Of a stretch of DNA of 7,138 bases, positions 1 to 6,094 are shown in pieces; the stretch's first letter is position 1, and each line of letters opens with the position of its first letter. The stretch spans positions 1-7,138 of the forward strand of contig JAEYUU010000702.1 of the NCBI GenBank assembly GCA_023429545.1. The letters run 5' to 3'. The translations under genes were made by a program, and so were the position numbers. This DNA is from Verrucomicrobiota bacterium (lineage in GTDB: Bacteria; Verrucomicrobiota; Verrucomicrobiia; Verrucomicrobiales; Verrucomicrobiaceae). Below the pieces are notes generated by a model. The model was not told the DNA's origin and searched no databases. It saw only the letters and a program-made list of their open reading frames with translations.

Positions 1-69
1 CCCGTGCTGGCGACCGAGCACAAGGCGCGCGCCATCATGTTCGGACGCAAGGGAAAGAAGCGGCGGTAA
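1..69 (+). CDS. C-terminal end of an unidentified protein (partial)
   Basis: The window opens inside a + strand reading frame of 22 sense codons closed by TAA at 67-69. The visible tail contains HKARAIMFGRKGKKRR and is strongly basic: 7 of its last 8 residues are Lys or Arg (GRKGKKRR has G, R, K, G, K, K, R, R, so six basic and two Gly). Such tails occur on nucleic-acid-binding or membrane-associated proteins, but the fragment is too short to name a family. A hairpin 20 bases after the stop fits the end of a transcript. The reading frame is inferred from the clean stop, the basic composition and that hairpin; the start lies outside the window. Confidence 0.55.
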   Translation, partial: PVLATEHKARAIMFGRKGKKRR

Positions 70-88
70 GCTACGTCAGGGGTGAATG

Positions 89-113
89 GTGACTTGGGGA
101 ACCACTAAGTCAC
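89..113 (+). terminator. Hairpin after the first gene, terminator-like without a T tract
   Basis: GTGACTT (89-95) pairs perfectly with AAGTCAC (107-113). A G-T and a G-C pair extend the stem inward to nine pairs and leave a seven-base loop. It begins 20 bases after the stop of the partial gene, where a terminator would be expected. It is followed by an A/C-rich stretch, not T residues, so it is not a classical intrinsic terminator. It may instead protect the 3' end of the RNA or assist Rho-type ending. Confidence 0.4.
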
Positions 114-278
114 ACTAACCAACACCAACAGGAAGCATGCTTGCTTTCTGAAGTGTGGTGTATCACCTCATGTTTCAAGCAATCTCCTTAAAGAGAGGCG
201 GGTTCGAAACTCCCCATAAGGACGTTTCATCCTTCCACTTCCTCAAGTTATCGTGCCCCGTCAGTGATTGAAACCAAA

Positions 279-290
279 CCCTTCTCAGGG
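279..290 (-). terminator. Short hairpin with T-rich tail after the envelope-protein gene
   Basis: Read on the - strand, CCCT-GAGA-AGGG forms a four-pair stem with a GAGA loop, followed by TTTGGTTT. It starts seven bases beyond the stop codon of the - strand gene at 297-1241. Position and T-rich tail suit a weak terminator, but the stem is short and could be chance. Confidence 0.3.
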
Positions 291-296
291 ACCATC

Positions 297-1241
297 TTAT
301 GGCACCGGTTCCCCTGAACCCTTGTAGAACCAGCCGGCGACGCGGCCATCCACGATTTTCGCCACGGCGGTCGTGCTGAACTTGCCAAATGCTGTCTGCG
401 CATCGTAGTCCACCGTGACCATCCAGCAGGGTTTGCCATTGAGGTCACCCTGTTCAACGCTTCCCCAACGTGTGATGGAAGTGGGGGTAACCTCCGTGAC
501 CGCACCTGCGCGCATGCTGGCCAGCAGCAGAGGGTAGGTACCGTCCACGCCAGGCTGGGGTCTGCCATCAGCCGCTACCGCGGGTGTGGAAGCGCTGGGC
601 GACGGAGCCCGGTCGCGGTTTTTCCAGGCGATGCGCGCCTCCTCAATGCGACGCTCACGCCAGACGTTGTAGGCGACGGTCAGTGTGGCCTTGAGATCCG
701 TGGCATCAATGACCGCGGAGGCTCGTGCGGCGGATGACGGAGTGGGCGCGAGGGTGAGCGCACCGTTCTGAAGGGCGAGCGCGGTGACTTCAGTGCCTGC
801 GGCCATCTGCGTGCTGCCATACACTGCCTTGAACACCACCGGTCGCATGAGCTTCACCTGACGAGGGAAGGCAGTGGCCGGGATGCGTGACCAGTTTGCC
901 GTGGCCTGTTCCACATTGGGGATGGCGGGTGGCGTGAATGCATCCGTAGTGGCCACGGGCGTCATGGGAGCAGGCGCGGGAGCAAACGGCGAGGGATCCG
1001 GAACGGGACGGAGGGGTGCTTCTGCTGTGGAAGAAGGCTGCTCCCGTGATACGGGCTGCGATGCTGGAGCCGTGGCGGTGACAGGCGAGGAAGGCGCCAC
1101 ACCGCCCTGCTGACTGTTCGCGAGCGGTTTCTTGAAGACCATCCTGTCCTTCGCCGGTGCAAGGAAATAGTCGTAGGCCAGGAAGGCTGCGCCAAGCACA
1201 AGGACGGTGATGAAGAGAGATTTCACGCTTTGCATGGTCAT
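297..1241 (-). CDS. Unrecognised single-pass membrane protein with Pro-rich linker and two extracytoplasmic domains
   Basis: I do not recognise the family. The 314-residue product has a short N-terminus, one hydrophobic segment at about residues 7-25 (ending LGAAFLAYDYF) without a lipobox, and then a few basic residues. Residues 44-110 form a long linker rich in Pro, Ala, Ser and Thr. A compact region at about 118-185 has alternating beta-type sequence resembling an SH3-like barrel (VVFKAVYGSTQMAAGTEV), followed by a charged helix at 192-208 (WRERRIEEARIAWKNRD). A second small linker leads to a folded C-terminal domain at 234-314 containing GKPCWMVTVDYD and ending WFYKGSGEPVP. The likely topology is an anchor in the inner membrane with the rest outside the cytoplasm. 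Two ATG codons, at 1239-1241 and 1233-1235, could start it; neither has a clear ribosome binding site. The gene stands alone, convergent to the preceding gene. The coding call is well supported by length and domain-like composition, but the function is unknown. Confidence 0.82.
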   Translation of the reverse strand: MTMQSVKSLFITVLVLGAAFLAYDYFLAPAKDRMVFKKPLANSQQGGVAPSSPVTATAPASQPVSREQPSSTAEAPLRPVPDPSPFAPAPAPMTPVATTDAFTPPAIPNVEQATANWSRIPATAFPRQVKLMRPVVFKAVYGSTQMAAGTEVTALALQNGALTLAPTPSSAARASAVIDATDLKATLTVAYNVWRERRIEEARIAWKNRDRAPSPSASTPAVAADGRPQPGVDGTYPLLLASMRAGAVTEVTPTSITRWGSVEQGDLNGKPCWMVTVDYDAQTAFGKFSTTAVAKIVDGRVAGWFYKGSGEPVP

Positions 1242-1576
1242 GATTTTTCGAGGGTTGGCTTCTCAGAGGAATGGCACACGGCGAAGATGCAGCGAAGCCG
1301 AAGGGAGACTCCAGGTGGGATTTCCAATGCTGACGCACAGGCCGTACCAATTTGTCTACATCGTGCCTTATTTTATTCACACCGGTGTTACCAAAACCGA
1401 GGAAGGGTGCGGTCCCTGGCGCGCGGCAAGTCGTGACGACAGCCCATTTGCCGCATGGGTGTGAGCCGCATCGGCACGGCTTCCACCGCGTTCGCGCCAG
1501 CGTTCCATCGCGCCATCCCACTAGGGAAGACACGAGTCCAGAGGCAGGTGGTACCGGGAAAAGTCATGGTTGTATT

Positions 1577-1591
1577 CTGGCTGCCAGCCAG
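1577..1591. promoter_or_regulatory. 15-base perfect dyad CTGGCTG-C-CAGCCAG, possible operator
   Basis: CTGGCTG (1577-1583) and CAGCCAG (1585-1591) are exact inverted repeats around one central base. One base is too small a loop for an efficient RNA hairpin, so a site for a dimeric DNA-binding protein is the more natural reading. It lies 212 bases before the Nudix start and close to a second palindromic element. Function is inference from symmetry and position only. Confidence 0.35.
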
Positions 1592-1609
1592 CATTACGGC
1601 TCAACGCAT

Positions 1610-1638
1610 CATTGCTTGGAAAATTTTCCGCATTGCTT
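1610..1638. promoter_or_regulatory. Composite element: 12-base palindrome flanked by two CATTGCTT repeats
   Basis: The palindrome GGAAAATTTTCC occupies 1618-1629. It sits between two identical eight-base direct repeats, CATTGCTT at 1610-1617 and 1631-1638. The repeats start 21 bases apart, which is two turns of B-form DNA, so both copies would face the same side of the helix. This is a typical arrangement for a regulator-binding site. The A/T-rich centre contrasts with the GC-rich surroundings. No regulator is encoded nearby, and binding is inferred only from the geometry. Confidence 0.4.
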
Positions 1639-1659
1639 CTCCGGCACACCAGGGTTCAT

Positions 1660-1694
1660 CCCGTTACAGAAGCATCCGCGACCCGTTGTTACAG
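1660..1694. repeat. Two imperfect CCCGTT(GTT)ACAG repeats
   Basis: CCCGTTACAG (1660-1669) recurs as CCCGTT-GTT-ACAG (1683-1694), the second copy carrying three extra bases. The shared heptamer GTTACAG starts at 1663 and again at 1688, 25 bases apart. The repeats lie between the composite palindromic element and the Nudix gene. They could be further regulator sites or a chance duplication. Confidence 0.3.
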
Positions 1695-1802
1695 GATTTG
1701 GCAAAAAACTTTCGTGACGAATTCGCCAGACTGTCATGGGCAGCACGCCGCGCCAGTTGACTCGACGGCGAAGATCAGAGAGGGAGCCATCATCCCCCCA
1801 CG

Positions 1803-2378
1803 ATGAACCGCCACGACCTCCGCGCCCAGCTCGCCGCACTCGATCTCACGCGCCGCATGGATGAAGCGCCGTTCCGCGACCAGATGATCGCGCTGCTAGA
1901 TGCGGAGCCGCAGTGCTTTCACCGCACGTGTTTCCCCGGTCACTTTACCGCCAGCGCACTCGTGGTCAGCGCCGATGGATCCAGGGCATTGCTGAACCAT
2001 CACCGCAAACTGGATCGATGGCTGCACTTTGGAGGTCACTGTGATGGAGATGAACACGTGTTGCGAGTGGCACAGCGTGAAGCGCTGGAGGAGAGCGGCA
2101 TCGAGGGTCTCATCGTGGCCTCTGCGCGACCGTTTGAGCTGGATGTCCACCCCATCCCGGCGCACGGAAGCGAGCCCGGGCATTTTCACTACGATGTGAA
2201 CTTTGTCCTCATCGCGCCTGAAGGCGCCCTGGCGACCATCAGTCCGGAGAGTGTGGAACTGCGCTGGTTCACGCCTGAGGAAATGCTGGCCCTGCCACTG
2301 GGCGCCAGCATGCAGCGCGTGGCCAGAAAATGGCGGGAGTTGCGGGAGAGACGTGCGCACCGCGCGGCTGGCGCGTAG
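1803..2378 (+). CDS. Nudix hydrolase
   Basis: This 191-residue cytoplasmic protein has no signal peptide or membrane segment. It carries a complete Nudix box (GX5EX7REUXEEXGU) at residues 78-100: G78, E84, then R92-E93 and E96-E97, then G99-I100, so the Mg2+-binding glutamates are intact. Upstream, the pattern TASALVVS followed by LLNHHRKLDRWLHFGGHCDGDE matches a common bacterial Nudix subgroup (cd03674-like) in which GGH-DGDE opens the box. Nudix enzymes hydrolyse a nucleoside diphosphate linked to another moiety; the substrate cannot be read from the sequence. The ATG at 1803 is the only plausible start before the conserved region. A purine-rich AGAGAGGGA lies 17 bases upstream, farther than usual. 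The end has tandem in-frame stops, TAG then TGA (2376-2381). It is the first of four co-directional genes and is separated from the next by 15 bases. Confidence 0.93.
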   Translation: MNRHDLRAQLAALDLTRRMDEAPFRDQMIALLDAEPQCFHRTCFPGHFTASALVVSADGSRALLNHHRKLDRWLHFGGHCDGDEHVLRVAQREALEESGIEGLIVASARPFELDVHPIPAHGSEPGHFHYDVNFVLIAPEGALATISPESVELRWFTPEEMLALPLGASMQRVARKWRELRERRAHRAAGA

Positions 2379-2393
2379 TGAAAGTGCCCCCCA

Positions 2394-3488
2394 ATGCGCA
2401 TCCCAGCCCTTTCCAGAATGCAGCACTCCGTCAGTCTAACAGCAAACCTGCTGCTACTGCTGGCGGTGATACTGGGTGCGGCCTCGTGCAGCACCTCGCG
2501 TTTCTATTCCCAGGCGGTGAAAGGGCAGGCGGAGATCCTGCGGCGGGCGAAACCCATTCCCGAGGTGCTGCGCGATCCGAAAACCGGCCCCAAGCTGCAG
2601 GCACAGCTCGCCCTGGTGCAGGAGATCCGCGCCTTCGCCCACGACCACCTGAAGCTGCCCACGGATCGTCAGTACAAAAACTATGCAGACCTCGGACGGA
2701 AGTTTGCCGTGTGGAATGTGTATGCCGCCCCGGAATTCTCCCTGAAGGCGAAGTCCTGGGACTACCCCTTTGTGGGATCGCTGAAGTATCGCGGATTCTT
2801 CACGGAGGATGTCGCGCAGAAGGAGGCGGAAGGACTGCGGGAGGAGGGCTATGATGTGGTGGTGGGTGGCGTACGCGTGTACTCCACGCTGGGGTGGTTC
2901 TCCGATCCCGTGCTCAACACTTTTGTGAACGACAAGGAGCCACAGCTTGCGGAAGTGTTGTTCCACGAGCTGACGCATGCGCGCTTCTTCGTGAGCGGGG
3001 ACACGGATTTCAATGAAGCCTATGCCACCGCGTGCGGGCAGGAGGGCGTGCGGCAGTGGCTTCGCGCCAGGGGTGACACCGCCGCGCTGGCCAAGTATGA
3101 GAGCGACCTGAGGGAGTTCGGCCGCATCCTCGCCCTGCTTCGCGGCACGCGGACGCGATTGGAGGCTCTGTATGCTCAGGAGGGCAAGATGCCTGAAGCA
3201 GAGATGCGGCGGCAGAAGGAACTCATCCTCGACCATACCCGGAGTGCGTACGCCGCCATGAAACGCCGTGGCGAGAGTGATGCCGGGTATGACCGGCTGT
3301 TCGGCAAGCAGCTCAACAACGCTCGTCTCACCGCGCTGGCGACCTACTATGATCTGGTGCCTGCGTTCCACCAGTTGTATGTGGAGCAGGGTCGCGACTG
3401 GGAAAAATTCCACCAGACCGTGGAGGCGATGAAGCCCCTCACCAAAAACGCGCGGCGGGAGAAGCTGGGCGCGGCCCTCAGGGAATAG
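2394..3488 (+). CDS. Lipoprotein zinc aminopeptidase (PF10023/COG4324 type)
   Basis: The 364-residue product matches the predicted aminopeptidase family along its whole length. Family landmarks seen are CSTSRFYSQAVKGQ after the signal, NYADLGRKFAVWNVYAAPEF (97-116), STLGWFSDPVL (164-174), the zinc motif HELTH (191-195), NEAYATACGQEG (207-218) and YYDLVPAF (318-325). By analogy with gluzincins, H191 and H195 bind zinc, E192 is catalytic and E208 of the NExxAT motif is the third ligand. The N-terminus has a hydrophobic run and then GAASC, so C32 is the probable lipidation site, although Ala at -3 is less usual than Leu. The protein would be tethered to a membrane facing the periplasm. The start is either the ATG at 2394 (weak GAAAG nine bases upstream) or the ATG at 2418, which gives a shorter signal peptide. 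The enzymatic role is predicted for the family, not shown here. Confidence 0.93.
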   Translation: MRIPALSRMQHSVSLTANLLLLLAVILGAASCSTSRFYSQAVKGQAEILRRAKPIPEVLRDPKTGPKLQAQLALVQEIRAFAHDHLKLPTDRQYKNYADLGRKFAVWNVYAAPEFSLKAKSWDYPFVGSLKYRGFFTEDVAQKEAEGLREEGYDVVVGGVRVYSTLGWFSDPVLNTFVNDKEPQLAEVLFHELTHARFFVSGDTDFNEAYATACGQEGVRQWLRARGDTAALAKYESDLREFGRILALLRGTRTRLEALYAQEGKMPEAEMRRQKELILDHTRSAYAAMKRRGESDAGYDRLFGKQLNNARLTALATYYDLVPAFHQLYVEQGRDWEKFHQTVEAMKPLTKNARREKLGAALRE

Positions 3489-3534
3489 CATCCCGTTCGT
3501 GCAAGATTTGCGTGTGTCCCGCCTTTGCAATGAC

Positions 3535-4770
3535 ATGCGCTTTCTCTCTTTCATTGCCGCGGCCGGGTTGCTGCTGGCACCCACCGGCCAGGCTGGTCCC
3601 AAGTCCACGGCCCCCTGGAATCTCGAGCCACTCTTCAAGGCGCCAACGCATGAATGGGCGGACCAGAAGAGCCCGGTGCATGCGCTCTTTTACACAGGCG
3701 AGCCTTTCCAGGGCAAACCCAGCAGGGTCTTTGCCTACTACGCGACGCCGGACACACTGGCCGGCACTCAGACGAAGGCCGGCACCAGATATCCCGGAGT
3801 GGTGCTCATCCACGGAGGCGGAGGCACGGCCTTCAAGGTGTGGGCGGAGCTCTGGGCCAAGCGGGGCTATGCGGCCATCGCTATGGATCTCGGCGGTATG
3901 CGGCCGGATGAGGCTGACGAAAAGAAACGCACCGCAGTGCAGCAGGGAGGGCCTGATCAGGGCCACCCTGCGAAGTTCGAGACCATCAAGACGGATGACA
4001 TCACGGACGACTGGCCCTATCACGCGGTTGCGAACGGCATTCTCGCGCACTCGCTGCTGCGCAGCTTTCCCGAAGTGGATCCGGAACGCACGGCGGTGAC
4101 CGGCATTTCCTGGGGCGGATACACCACCTGCATCGTGGCTTCGCTGGATCACCGGTTCAAGGCGGCGGTGCCGGTGTACGGCTGCGGTTTCCTGAATGAG
4201 AACAGTTGCTGGCTGGATCAATTTACCAATCTCGGACCTGAAAAGACAGCGCAGTGGGTGAAGCAATATGATCCCGGCACCTGGCTTCCGCAGTGCCGGG
4301 TGCCCATCTTCTTCGTGAATGGCACGAACGACTTTGCGTATCCGCTCGACAGCTACATGAAGAGCTTCAACGCGGTAAAGCTCACGCCGAAGAACATCCG
4401 CATCCAGGTGAAGATGCCACACGGCCATCCGCCAGGCTGGGCGCCTGTTGAAATTGGGCTCTACATCGACAGCCTGCTCGGGATGCGCGGGGAAAAGCCC
4501 CTTCCAACGTGCGATGCTCCCCAGGTTGCCGGAGACAAGGTGAAGGCCTCCATGCGCAGCCCACTCCCGGTGAAGTCAGCCACACTCTCCTATGCGAAAC
4601 CCGGTGAAGCCATCAACAAGCGCGAGTGGGAGACGGTACCTGCCAGCGTGGCAAACGGAATGGTTATCGCGCCGCTCCCACCTGCCGACTCGGACATGTG
4701 CTTCTTCAACATCACGGATGAGCGCGGAGCCATGATCAGCTCCGTGATGTGGATGAAGAAGAAGCCATGA
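3535..4770 (+). CDS. Secreted alpha/beta hydrolase (acetylxylan esterase / dienelactone hydrolase-like) with extra C-terminal domain
   Basis: From the ATG at 3535 the protein has 411 residues and begins with a clear signal peptide (MRFLSFIAAAGLLLAPTGQA). A GTG at 3499 in the same frame would put 12 polar and basic residues before it, so the ATG is preferred. Residues 60-310 form an alpha/beta hydrolase: oxyanion-type HGGGG at 93-97, nucleophile elbow G-I-S-W-G-G with S192, an acid candidate D266 in VNGTNDFAYP, and a base candidate H296 or H298 in MPHGHPPGW. The motif GISWGGY is typical of prolyl-oligopeptidase, acetylxylan-esterase and dienelactone-hydrolase relatives. Residues about 330-411 look like a small beta-sandwich (MRSPLPVKSATLSYAK through ISSVMWMKKK). 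A periplasmic or extracellular esterase or peptidase is likely, with the substrate unknown. It lies 46 bases after the aminopeptidase gene and 34 bases before the propeller gene. Confidence 0.9.
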   Translation: MRFLSFIAAAGLLLAPTGQAGPKSTAPWNLEPLFKAPTHEWADQKSPVHALFYTGEPFQGKPSRVFAYYATPDTLAGTQTKAGTRYPGVVLIHGGGGTAFKVWAELWAKRGYAAIAMDLGGMRPDEADEKKRTAVQQGGPDQGHPAKFETIKTDDITDDWPYHAVANGILAHSLLRSFPEVDPERTAVTGISWGGYTTCIVASLDHRFKAAVPVYGCGFLNENSCWLDQFTNLGPEKTAQWVKQYDPGTWLPQCRVPIFFVNGTNDFAYPLDSYMKSFNAVKLTPKNIRIQVKMPHGHPPGWAPVEIGLYIDSLLGMRGEKPLPTCDAPQVAGDKVKASMRSPLPVKSATLSYAKPGEAINKREWETVPASVANGMVIAPLPPADSDMCFFNITDERGAMISSVMWMKKKP

Positions 4771-4804
4771 CAGCCATCGCGCATACGCGCTCCGTACCCG
4801 GGTG

Positions 4805-6094
4805 ATGCGTCGCCTCGTGAACCGCTCAGCCTCCACGCTGCTCAGCTGCTGGCTCTGTGCGCTCGCACACGCCACCGCAGAGGATTGGCCACAATGGCGT
4901 GGCCCGACACGCGACAACACGTGGCCTGAACAACAGGGCATCCTGGAAACATTTCCAGCGGAGGGCCTGAAGGTGCGCTGGCGGGTTCCGGTGGGCCATT
5001 CATGGTCGAGCCCGGTCATTGCCGGGGGCCGCGTCTACATCACGGATGTGGTGCTGGAAAAGCCGAAGGCCACGGAGCGGCTGATGTGCATCGACGAAGC
5101 CTCGGGCAAGATTTTATGGAAGCATGAACATGATGCAGCCTATCCCGACTGGGGCTTCACGGCAGGCCAGGAAAACGGACCCTCCGTGACGCCCATCGCG
5201 GCGGATGGCAAGGTGTGGATGCTTGGCGCGATCGGGGGCTTGTTCTGCCTGGATGCGAAAACCGGGGCCACACTCTGGCGTAAAGATCTGGTCCAGGCGT
5301 ATGGCATCGGAGGTTTTTCCACCAACGCGTCGCCGCTGATTGAAGGTGAAAAGTTGATACTCGTCATTGGAGGCAAACCGGATGCCGGTGTCGTTGCTCT
5401 GCACAAGGATACCGGCGCGGAACTGTGGCATGCACTCGATGAAGCCTCGGCCAACAGCTCGCCCATCATCGTGGAAGCGGCAGGCAGAAGGCAGCTCGTC
5501 GTATGGACACAGCAGTCTCTGAGCGCGCTGGATCCCTCGAATGGAACTGTGCTGTGGAGGCATCGCCTTCTCACGAGTTCGGACAATGCGGTGTCCACAC
5601 CGGTGGCGCGAGGTGACCTGCTGCTCGTCGCAGGTTTGATGCTGACGCTGGCTCAGGATACGCCAGACGTATCAGTGCTCTGGCCGGACACCAAGGCCGT
5701 ATCTCACCGCGTGCTGAGCAACACCTCCACCGCAATGCTCACCGATGAGCATGTGTACTCCGCCACCACCAAAGGCGAGCTGGTCTGTCTGGATGCGAAG
5801 ACCGGCGCAAAAGTCTGGAGCAAAGATGGCCTGACTTCCAAAGCCAGCGGCACCGCGATCCACTTTTTCCCGAATGGAAACAGCGTGCTGCTCTATACCG
5901 ACGAGGGCAATCTCATCCGGGCGAAACTCACGCCGCATGGCTACAAAGAAATCAGCCGGACGAAGCTGCTTGATCCTGTGTATCCGTTCTCCGGCCGGAA
6001 ACTTTGCTGGTCACCTCCGGCGTTTGCGAACGGGCATGTGTTCGCAAGGAATGAGAAGGAGCTGGTGTGTGTGTCGCTGCAGGCCAAGCCTTAG
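4805..6094 (+). CDS. Secreted PQQ-like beta-propeller repeat protein
   Basis: Translation from the ATG at 4805 gives 429 residues; a GTG directly before it (4802) is an alternative. The N-terminus has a signal peptide ending near AHATA (residues 21-25), followed by EDWPQWRGPTRDN, the usual opening of secreted PQQ-like proteins in Planctomycetes and Verrucomicrobia. Propeller blades show as repeated strands of the form L-x-C/A-L-D-x-x-T/S-G-x-x-x-W at about 93-105, 146-158, 196-208, 239-251 and 326-338, with a last strand LVCVSLQA at the C-terminus. These match PF13360, shared with BamB and PQQ-dependent dehydrogenases. Dehydrogenase-specific regions are absent and the length is much shorter than those enzymes, so a non-catalytic binding or scaffold role is more likely than cofactor-dependent oxidation. 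No partner is evident. Its stop codon overlaps that of the convergent ymdB-type gene. Confidence 0.92.
   Translation: MRRLVNRSASTLLSCWLCALAHATAEDWPQWRGPTRDNTWPEQQGILETFPAEGLKVRWRVPVGHSWSSPVIAGGRVYITDVVLEKPKATERLMCIDEASGKILWKHEHDAAYPDWGFTAGQENGPSVTPIAADGKVWMLGAIGGLFCLDAKTGATLWRKDLVQAYGIGGFSTNASPLIEGEKLILVIGGKPDAGVVALHKDTGAELWHALDEASANSSPIIVEAAGRRQLVVWTQQSLSALDPSNGTVLWRHRLLTSSDNAVSTPVARGDLLLVAGLMLTLAQDTPDVSVLWPDTKAVSHRVLSNTSTAMLTDEHVYSATTKGELVCLDAKTGAKVWSKDGLTSKASGTAIHFFPNGNSVLLYTDEGNLIRAKLTPHGYKEISRTKLLDPVYPFSGRKLCWSPPAFANGHVFARNEKELVCVSLQAKP

Larger units (their letters stand above)
1242..1802. other. 561-base intergenic region between divergent genes, no supportable gene
   Basis: This stretch separates the starts of the - strand membrane-protein gene and the + strand Nudix gene, so it should hold promoters for both. 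Reading frames of 70-120 codons exist here, but their translations have no recognisable domain, overlap one another in several frames and lack ribosome binding sites. The left half contains a ten-base palindrome ACACCGGTGT (1379-1388). The right half is visibly richer in A and T from about 1600 to 1720 and holds the dyads and repeats listed separately. A purine run, AGAGAGGGA (1777-1785), lies before the Nudix start but 17 bases away, too far for a normal ribosome binding site. I could not identify a -35/-10 pair with confidence. Confidence 0.6.

Noticed and set aside
133..142. Palindrome AAGCATGCTT between the two convergent genes
   Set aside because: It is short, has no loop or T tract, and lies well past the better hairpin at 89-113. 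Chance is the simplest explanation.
198..214. tRNA T-arm-like sequence (GCGGG-TTCGAAA-CTCCC) in the first intergenic region, preceded by a small TCTC/GAGA hairpin resembling a long variable arm
   Set aside because: The stem has a C-C mismatch and a G-T pair. No anticodon arm, D arm or matching acceptor strand can be found upstream, and no CCA follows. It could be a decayed tRNA end or chance, but a tRNA call is not supported.
1379..1388. Ten-base palindrome ACACCGGTGT in the left half of the large gap
   Set aside because: It does not extend beyond ten bases and has no partner repeat nearby, so it is weak as an operator by itself.
1698..1726. Possible promoter TTGGCA with 17-base spacing to ATTCGC upstream of the Nudix gene
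   Set aside because: The -35 is acceptable, but the -10 matches the consensus poorly and no other evidence favours it.
1352..1806. Several overlapping frames of 68-121 codons in the large intergenic gap
   Set aside because: They compete with one another on both strands, lack ribosome binding sites and domains, and their amino-acid composition does not resemble the neighbouring real proteins.
3499..3534. GTG start at 3499 for the alpha/beta hydrolase
   Set aside because: It would add 12 residues with several charges in front of a normal signal peptide. The ATG at 3535 gives a standard export signal.
2454..3638. Long - strand open frame of 394 codons opposite the aminopeptidase gene
   Set aside because: It mirrors a well-identified family protein on the + strand, has no recognisable domain and is explained by the codon use of a GC-rich gene.
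3478..4428. Long - strand open frame of 316 codons opposite the alpha/beta hydrolase gene
   Set aside because: The + strand frame carries a signal peptide and catalytic motifs, while the opposite frame shows only His/Arg-rich sequence without domains.
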